Source: Neolentinus lepideus HHB14362 ss-1
Taxonomy: Eukaryota; Basidiomycota; Agaricomycetes; Gloeophyllales; Gloeophyllaceae
Reading direction: 5' to 3'
NCBI GenBank assembly: GCA_001632425.1
Contig: KV425551.1
Location: 854,996-918,995 of the forward strand
DNA: 64,000 nt
Shown: positions 57,615-64,000 of the stretch, in pieces
Position numbering within the stretch: position 1 is the first letter of the stretch
How the letters are laid out: each line of letters begins with the position of its first letter
Made by a program: the position numbers and the translations under genes
The notes under the pieces: model-generated
The model's database searches: none
The model's input: the letters and a program-made list of their open reading frames with translations, nothing else
What the model was told of the DNA's origin: nothing

Positions 57615-60600
57615 ATGGCATCGACATTCAGCAACCCGTTGTACGCACCTGAGCCATATGAGGAATATGGGAAGCATCAAGAGGTGAGTTCGTTACCGCG
57701 TGCAATTGTCGCGTGTTGCTATTCTTCCGTTTAGCCGACAACTGATCTCGACCTTCTTCATTTCCAGCGTGACCCCCTACTCGATACGCCCACACCAACC
57801 GATGCTGGCAGGCCTAACTCTGCTGCCATGGACAACCAGGATGTACATAGGAAGGCCTCTCGCGCCAAATCTCGACATTCCCTGTTTTCTAGGAAAAGCA
57901 AGAAAGAGACCGACGCGACAGAGTCTGCGCCTGTGATGCTGGAGCAGCAACCATCAAGGGAAACCGGAACCAGCAGTCCCTCTGGAGGAGAAGGGGATAG
58001 TCATGGTGGGGAAGGGCTGCTATCGCGTGGAATGATAGGAAATCATTTCGCTGGGCTATCCATCCTTCCCGAGGTCATACCAGAACTGCCAGCATGGTAC
58101 AACGACGGCCTCGAATGGATCGCCGCCTCAGCCATTCAGTTCCGTGTCAGATATCCCGTTCACAATCCAGCTGGCCCGAAATGGTACAAGAACCAGCATC
58201 TTATCCCCCCATCTGAGCGGGATAATGCCATGCGTCCCCCATCCATATTTTCGCCGTCATTCCCTCCCATGACAGCACCCGAAACCTCGGAGGACTGGGA
58301 TCCCAGTCGAACGCCGTCAGGTTCGCCTCTACCGACGCCTGACTCGTCGCAGGTGAGGATAAACGAAGTTGGTATCCGGGTGCGGACTCGCAAGACATCC
58401 CAAGGCGCGCATGACCCCGTTGATCTACTCGATGTGTCCGATCCATGGGGTTCACACTGGCATCATGAATCTCCTTATGATATAGGCATGACGCCTAGTC
58501 CAGTGTCTGTGGATATGCCAGAGGTAAATTATATTGGTTGTATATTCTGGCTAGCATTGACGTCTGGTCCAGGGTCCGCCCAAGTCTCGTTCTCGAATGT
58601 CGAGCATGTCAAATACACCGACTCGCCACCGATCTGTCATTCCTTCTCCTTTGTCTCAATCTACTTCGGCAATTCATCTTCATCCTCCTGAACCCGACGT
58701 CACTAGCAGCATCCCGCGTCGGCTCAGCAGACGTCGGAGACCGGGTATTCGCAACTTCTTCGCTGGTAGCAGTCATAATGATGACCATGAACTACTAGCT
58801 GTGGCATCAGCGCCCGCTACTCCAGTTGATTATCCGGTGTCTTCCAATCTCGCGCCACCGAGCAATGTTCGTGTTGGGCGCAAACTCTCCAAGCGTGGAA
58901 TGACTAGTCCGGTCATATCGCCATCCCCAACACCATCTATTTCCACACAGGATACCCAGAAGAAGAGAGGCAGTATATTTGGAGCTCTGACTAAGAGATT
59001 CACCATGGTCCGGCGGCATCCAAACCGAACTAGTTCAGACGACGCTCATGACAAGGAACTATCTGCTGACACCGGCGCTAGTACTACTCCGGACAACCCA
59101 TCTAGCCATGAGCGGAGAAGCTCCGGTTTGACCAAGCGCGTCCCCCCTCCTTCAGCGGACGATATCCCGCATCCCACGGAGGTACCCCATCCCTCTCAGC
59201 CGCTTGCCCTTCCGGAGCCAGCTGCGAAGCGTGATGATCATGGGCATAGTGATCGCGAGTCTGTTCTTGAGGCACCCTTCTCGATGGGCAGACTGACTAT
59301 CACCAACCCGGATGCTGATGTCGGGAGTCCTAATTCTCCTGCGCGTACCGAAGTGCCTTTGCCACCAGAGAAGGATGTACCGGCCCAGCCCCGCAGTGAA
59401 CAATTATCTAGCCCCGTAGGACAGATCCTGGAGCAGGATGAGCTGGTTGACGAACCCGAGCAGTTACAGGAACCTCACTCTATCCACAATCTAGCACATG
59501 ACTCATCTTCCCGTGCACCCGGTGCTTCTACTGCCAACGGTGACCAGATGCAACCCAGCCTGGGCGTTCCGAACGTTCCGAAGGAACCCTCCCCAGCGGT
59601 TCATCATCCAGCACCAGCGGTGGCATCAGTAGACGTGGCCAAGTCTTTGGCGGCATCTAGGCCTGCGGACGCCGCTCCCGCTTTGTCTCAATCACCGCCG
59701 CGCGTCACTGAAGCGTCGTCGGTGCAGAGTGTGAACAGAGTACCTGAGCCGCAATACGAGGAGCCCTACCAACAACCTGCTTCTGCTGTCGGACTGGAAT
59801 CGGAAAGGCCTAGAGGTCCAGATCAGGACGAGCCTCTACTGCCGCCCCCATCATTGTCAGCAATATCATCGGTGGCTACTGACGATTCCCCTCTTTCGCG
59901 GGCGTCCATCATCGCGAACCCTGGCACACCACATATGCATTCCGTCACTACCCTTCCGGAGATAAACACTACTCCTAGTGTGCCAGCCACTGACACTGTA
60001 GTCCCCGTTACGTCCAGCAGCGCTCCCATTGCCCCTGGGGACACAGTGCAGAGCACTGCGAAGCGGGATGGATCTCCAACTAAAGGAAAGGAGAAGTCGA
60101 AGAGCAGGCAAACTGAGACGTTCAGACTTGTCAGAAGTCCTTCCGGCACGGTTCGTCATGCTTCTGGAGCTATAACAGCCGACGGAGAGATGTGGGAGAT
60201 CGTGGAGGCCAAGGATACACCTCACAGGAGTAGGACTAAGGACCGGACTAAGTCAAGCGAGCAGGATCATGTTGATAGTAAGACCAGTAGTCATCATGAG
60301 CGGACGGCATCTCAGCGCGAGGACCATCGCCACCACAAAGGTGACAGTGGAGAGCGGCACAAATCATCATCTGGACGACATTCAAGCACATCGCCGGTTG
60401 TCGCTGGGCCATCAAGTTCTCAAAGTCGAGCACGGAGCGTCGAGAAACCCCGACGGCCAGCTATACCTGAACAGTTGTTGGATCAGAGGGAACAGCGCCC
60501 TCATACACAGCCGAAAGAACGCCACTTTTCTCCAGACAAGCGAGCGGTGAATGGCAAGTACACGTCTTCTGCCTTGGACGTTACTAGATCGCAGAAACGT

Positions 60601-61191
60601 GTATCAGGCAACAATGATGTGGCCGGCGTCCATCGCCGTTCATCTCGCTCAGGTCCCCGTCCGACGTCTGATGCTGCATCCGTGGATGACTTCGAAAATT
60701 TCAGGGCACGGGAAGCTTGGGAGATGGATCGTCTGTACAAGGGTCGGAGCTGGGACGTGGAGGGACCGAGGTCTGCACTGATCGAGGACCCGCATATTGC
60801 ATGGCATGAAAATGGGAAGCAGGCGCAGGTCGGCAGGTCGCACACGGTCCACAGCGCTGACTATGGCTCCAGTCACACGTCCGTTGTTGTTCAGAGGTCT
60901 TTTCATGCTCATGCGTCGTCACCTGCTATCTATTCCGTTCCTACCACATCATCTATGTATCCGCAATCCTCGTCCCGTCGATCACCCAGCTACGATCACC
61001 CTAACGGGTATCGGCCTCGTCAGGATTCTGTCCCTTTCCCTACTCACGGATCTAGCTCAAGTCCCAATCCTCTACCAGAACCCCCTCGTGAGGCTAACTA
61101 CCAACCTACGCCGTTGCCGGCTGGGTTGCCCGATAGCCCTTCATCCCCCGAATATTGGAACAAGTACGCCGGACTGACGGCAGCACATTGA
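57615..61191 (+). CDS. Large unrecognised, mostly disordered protein (about 1147 residues)
   Basis: Exons 57615-57683, 57768-58523 and 58573-61191 keep one frame for 1147 codons plus stop, so this is a real gene. I do not recognise it. The N-terminal part includes a short conserved-looking hydrophobic/aromatic segment, ELPAWYNDGLEWIAASAIQF with RYPVHNPAGPKWYKNQHLIP, between basic (RAKSRHSLFSRKSKKE) and Pro-rich stretches. The rest is Ser/Pro/Arg-rich with repeated basic patches (IPRRLSRRRRPGIRNF, KKRGSIFGALTKRF) and many possible phosphosites. Near the C-terminus SPEYWNKYAGLTAAH closes the protein. No transmembrane or catalytic domain is visible. A scaffold or regulator is possible, but nothing fixes the role. 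Confidence 0.7.
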
Positions 61192-61587
61192 CCGAATACC
61201 CCATGTACAATGTTTCTTTTCTTGCGCATATTCTGGACATCTAACATAGACAGCGACATCAATACTTTGTTTTACTAGCTTCGCAGTCTGTTTCGGAGTA
61301 GAAGCTCTTTTGCTTTCCTCAGCCACTTCACTTCATTCGTTTGGCACTCGTCGAACGCCTTGTATTTTATTGCGATTGCACGTCATTCGGCCTCCTTGAA
61401 TTGCGAAGATACATTACATTAGTTTGGTTATGCACTACAAATGCGAATACAGATAGAAACCGAGATGAGTGCAAGATATGTTACAAGCCCTGCAGGGGAT
61501 CCGACACAAAACATAATTGACCAGGAAGAAAAAAGCTGAAAATTGCAAGTCGCGACAGCAAAGCATAAGACAAATACGACAACAAGA
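61192..61587. other. Convergent intergenic, no gene seen
   Basis: This 396-bp AT-rich gap lies between two stop codons. Only short frames without motifs are present, and it is presumably the two 3' UTRs. Confidence 0.5.
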
Positions 61588-62222
61588 CTATGAAGTGTAT
61601 GCCCGGGGATCCACAGGAAAATTGGGCTCTGGATAGTCATCCCACTGCCGATCGCCATCCAAGAATCGTCGCAGACGCATGATTTGTGATGACAAGTACA
61701 TGACAATGATCTGCATCTTGATGTCCAGCTTCAGCTTGAGGATATCTTCGCATGTCTTCAGCGCCTGTCCGCGAGTGTTTACGAACATATTCCCTTCAAA
61801 GCCGAGCTGCTTGAGACTGTCGATCATTTCACTGAACTCCGAACACCACGCAAGAACACCCAACTAGAGCAATAAATTATATTAGCTTGACGTGGGACAC
61901 GATAGCAGGAGTAGAAACAGCCGTACCTGCCCGTACTGCTTGAAACGAGCGTACAGGACGTTGGGCGCGGCCTGCAACGCAGTCAGGAACATCTCATTCT
62001 GTTCAACGACGCCTGGAAGAGGAGTGTAGGGCTCGGGAGCGGTGCTTGGCGGTGGTTCCTATCATCTCGGTAAATATCACACATTCATTTGCTGTCAGTC
62101 ATAGCGCTCACCTCTCGTGGTGGCGGTGGCTCTTTGAACCACTCATATCCAGTGTAATCAACGGGCATTCCATAATCCATGATATCGGCAACCTTGCCAT
62201 GGGGGTTTACAGGCGACGGCAT
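61588..62222 (-). CDS. Small unrecognised helical protein (about 172 residues)
   Basis: Three exons were assembled in one frame. Exon 62222-62112 encodes MPSPVNPHGKVADIMDYGMP with TGYEWFKEPPPPRE. The second encodes EPPPSTAPEPYTPLPGVVEQ, FLTALQAAPNVLYARFKQYG. The third begins LGVLAWCSEFSEMIDSLKQL and includes CEDILKLKLDIKMQIIVMYL, ending NFPVDPRAYTS at 61588. The C-terminal two-thirds looks helical, with alternating hydrophobic positions and no membrane segment. I do not recognise the family. The frame is preserved over both introns, and the start is the only ATG before the exon-1 stretch. Confidence 0.65.
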
Positions 62223-62412
62223 ATTGATAATGAACTAATACGGAATAACACTAATGGCGAAGGCAGAAAGACAAGAGAGCAACGATTGTCGGATATTAAA
62301 CCAGAAAGACAAGAGATTCTGAGAAGTTGCAGTGAAGTCAGTCGCGGCCCAATATATGGTACGTGAAGAACCGCTTACCAATGGATGATGCGGTGGATAT
62401 ATGAGGGCCTAT

Positions 62413-63465
62413 TCAACTTGACCCAGGTGGCAGCACCGGCAATGGCAACGGGGATGCGGGGACGGTAGAGAGACGGTGAGTCCTCAATGGCAGTAGCCAA
62501 CGAGGCGACGGAGGATCGGAATATACAGACTCGGGGCTTGGAGGAGCGTCTGCACTGATACAACGTGCACGGCTCGTAGGAGTGCTTATTCTCGGTGTAG
62601 GATGATCGTCCTCAGACGCAAGTGGAGAAGAGGACGGAATGATATCAGCCGGAATAGATGGAGGGATGCTTGTCCGTGGTGCGCGATTTTCTTCCTCGGA
62701 CTTGGATGGCGAGGACAAAGGGAGAATATCAACGGGTATGGTTGGTGGAGGCGTCGATGGGAGAGGCGTCGATGGCGAGGCCGTGGAAGGATCAGGATCG
62801 GCTACAACAACAGAGGTGGCAGCGAGGCTTGAGCGTTTGGTACTCCTGGCGGCAGTGCTTCGCCGACGAAAGGATCGAGGGAGAGATGTCCGCGCCAAAG
62901 CTCGGAAGCGATGCAAAGTACGATTCCCTGGCCTGGTATAATCAAACTCGGGAAGGCAACAGAGGATGTCTTTGGCTTCAACGTACACAAAATCTTCAGA
63001 TATCTTCCTCTTCCGGCCAAATTCACCGTGATCGGGTGACGACTGTGAACGGAAAGGATCCGGATCGAAGAATATAGATGTATCGTCCTCGACGGGAGAG
63101 ACCGCCTCAATGAACCTGGACTGTCTATTGGTGTCTTGGAAGCTGAGCGGACGAGGAAAGTTGATGATGCTCGGAAGATCGTCGAGCTCTTCGATCGCGG
63201 CTAGCCAAGGTCTGCGATCGTAAGGAATGTGGTGGTCGGAGGAGGGTGGTCGATGGGCCGACTTGGCCGAATGGCAAGATTTGGGGGTTGTGGGTCTCGC
63301 TGGAGAGGCGGGGGTTGCGGGGGACGTGTCCTCGGGTTTCACAAGGATTGGGTTTGGTGAATTGCTAGGGAGGTGGAAATCCTTGAGAGGAAGATCGCCT
63401 TCGTACTTGAGGTAGAGATCGTCGTAGGAGACAAGCTGGAAGTCGTCGGTCCACTCGACAGGCAC
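62413..63465 (-). CDS. Unrecognised Ser/Pro-rich protein, 5' end unresolved
   Basis: A 350-codon open frame runs to the stop at 62413. It has WTDDFQLVSYDDLYLKYEGD, RRPWLAAIEELDDLPSIINF, a central KISEDFVYVEAKDILCCLPE segment and long Ser/Pro/Thr-rich stretches ending LPVLPPGSS. The frame contains no ATG at all. It stays open upstream to a TAG near 63665 but still lacks one, so at least one upstream exon, possibly past the window end, must supply the start. The end coordinate here is only the limit I can support. The codon pattern and the lack of stops favour a real gene. I recognise no domain. Confidence 0.5.
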   Translation of the reverse strand: MPVEWTDDFQLVSYDDLYLKYEGDLPLKDFHLPSNSPNPILVKPEDTSPATPASPARPTTPKSCHSAKSAHRPPSSDHHIPYDRRPWLAAIEELDDLPSIINFPRPLSFQDTNRQSRFIEAVSPVEDDTSIFFDPDPFRSQSSPDHGEFGRKRKISEDFVYVEAKDILCCLPEFDYTRPGNRTLHRFRALARTSLPRSFRRRSTAARSTKRSSLAATSVVVADPDPSTASPSTPLPSTPPPTIPVDILPLSSPSKSEEENRAPRTSIPPSIPADIIPSSSPLASEDDHPTPRISTPTSRARCISADAPPSPESVYSDPPSPRWLLPLRTHRLSTVPASPLPLPVLPPGSS

Positions 63466-64000
63466 TAGCGGCAGCTGAGGGGCCTGTTCTTGGCCTGGCG
63501 ATGGGGCTGCAGACTCGCGACTGCAGAAAGCGAGAAAGCGGGAGCTGCGAGAGGAGGGGTTTCGCTCGAGCTTCGGCTTGGCCGAGATGCGCAGCGAGCC
63601 ACGAAGGCTTCGGGCGAGTCTCGACGATAGATCTTTGTGTGAAGACGTGGTATCCCAAGGGCCCTAGTATCGCGGACCTTTGGGGGAAGCAGAGGGCGAG
63701 GGGGTGCAATATAAGGGATGCAATGTGGCTTGATGCACACCTCCTCGGCGTGAAGGGTGCGTGGATGGCAGGAAATACTGTATTGGGGTTGTACGTATCG
63801 CAGTCAATTGCAAGAAGCATAATGCCGTCCAGGACCCTCCTTATATGGCCGCGTGTTTTCTCAGAAAAATAGACTGCCCAGGTATGCCTCGAGGCTTGCC
63901 AGAACGGTTCCCATTCAACTGTCGAGAACGGACATTGGTTAGCACCTTCCGACGGCGGACTCCTTCCGTTGCCACACATGCAAGTCTCCAGCCCAACTTA
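63466..64000. other. Right end; unresolved 5' exon or promoter
   Basis: This holds the upstream side of the last minus-strand gene. A 204-codon minus-strand frame (63365-63979) overlaps it but switches to Arg/Ser-rich composition with no motif. CTTATATTG on the minus strand at about 63710 could be a TATA element. I cannot decide between promoter and first exon. Confidence 0.35.

Noticed and set aside
63365..63979. 204-codon minus-strand frame at the right end
   Set aside because: It overlaps the better supported WTDDFQL frame in another register, has no motif, and turns into low-complexity Arg/Ser sequence.
1..64000. CRISPR arrays, prophage, rRNA, retrotransposon or biosynthetic cluster
   Set aside because: No direct-repeat arrays, rRNA, reverse transcriptase or integrase motifs, or core biosynthetic enzymes (PKS, NRPS, terpene synthase) were found in the translated frames.

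Overview
The window is nuclear DNA from a filamentous basidiomycete, most likely an agaricomycete. Protein-coding genes lie on both strands and are cut by many 45-70 nt GT-AG introns. Intergenic gaps are short, there are no operons, and the gene set is typically fungal: a Zn2Cys6 regulator, PacC, fused ADE5,7, fungal ceramide glucosyltransferase and Sed5. A PA28-type proteasome activator, which budding yeast lacks, fits a basidiomycete. The species cannot be named from the sequence.

Layout. 1-9 kb: a TatD nuclease cut by the window edge, ceramide glucosyltransferase, the exocyst subunit Sec3, and a convergent HVA22/REEP-type ER-shaping protein. 10-17 kb: a Zn2Cys6 transcription factor with an 8-nt microexon, then an inverted-repeat element carrying a decayed tRNA-like (Pol III) unit, then a ThrE/Prm10-type membrane transporter. 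17-29 kb: two SNF2-family ATPases in tandem on the minus strand, first an HLTF/Rad5-type HIRAN-SNF2-RING protein and then a CHD/Mit1-type PHD-chromodomain remodeler. 29.3 kb: an intron-bearing tRNA-Ser(GCT). 29.4-34.8 kb: a long upstream region and the ambient-pH regulator PacC, with a cluster of PacC-type GCCARG sites upstream of its own start. 35-55 kb: a compact run of mostly housekeeping genes in alternating orientation: TAF1, PA28, RRB1/GRWD1, a MAPEG enzyme, a thaumatin-like secreted protein, ADE5,7, an ankyrin-CCCH protein, glycerol-3-phosphate dehydrogenase, SED5 and a Nop6-like protein. 55.5-64 kb: four consecutive proteins I do not recognise, three of them strongly Ser/Pro-rich and probably disordered.

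The genes form no single pathway or cluster. Loose themes are secretion and membrane traffic (Sec3, Sed5, HVA22), chromatin and transcription (HLTF-like, CHD, TAF1, PacC, Zn2Cys6) and ribosome assembly (RRB1, Nop6-like). I found no convincing new multigene system. The most interesting signals are the inverted-repeat/Pol III element, the PacC self-regulation signature, an ATCACGTGG motif shared upstream of three minus-strand genes, the possible two-start GPD, the DEGQ motif in the CHD ATPase, and the unrecognised block at the right end. Exon boundaries were read by eye from splice consensus and family homology; those given explicitly keep the frame, and others are approximate.
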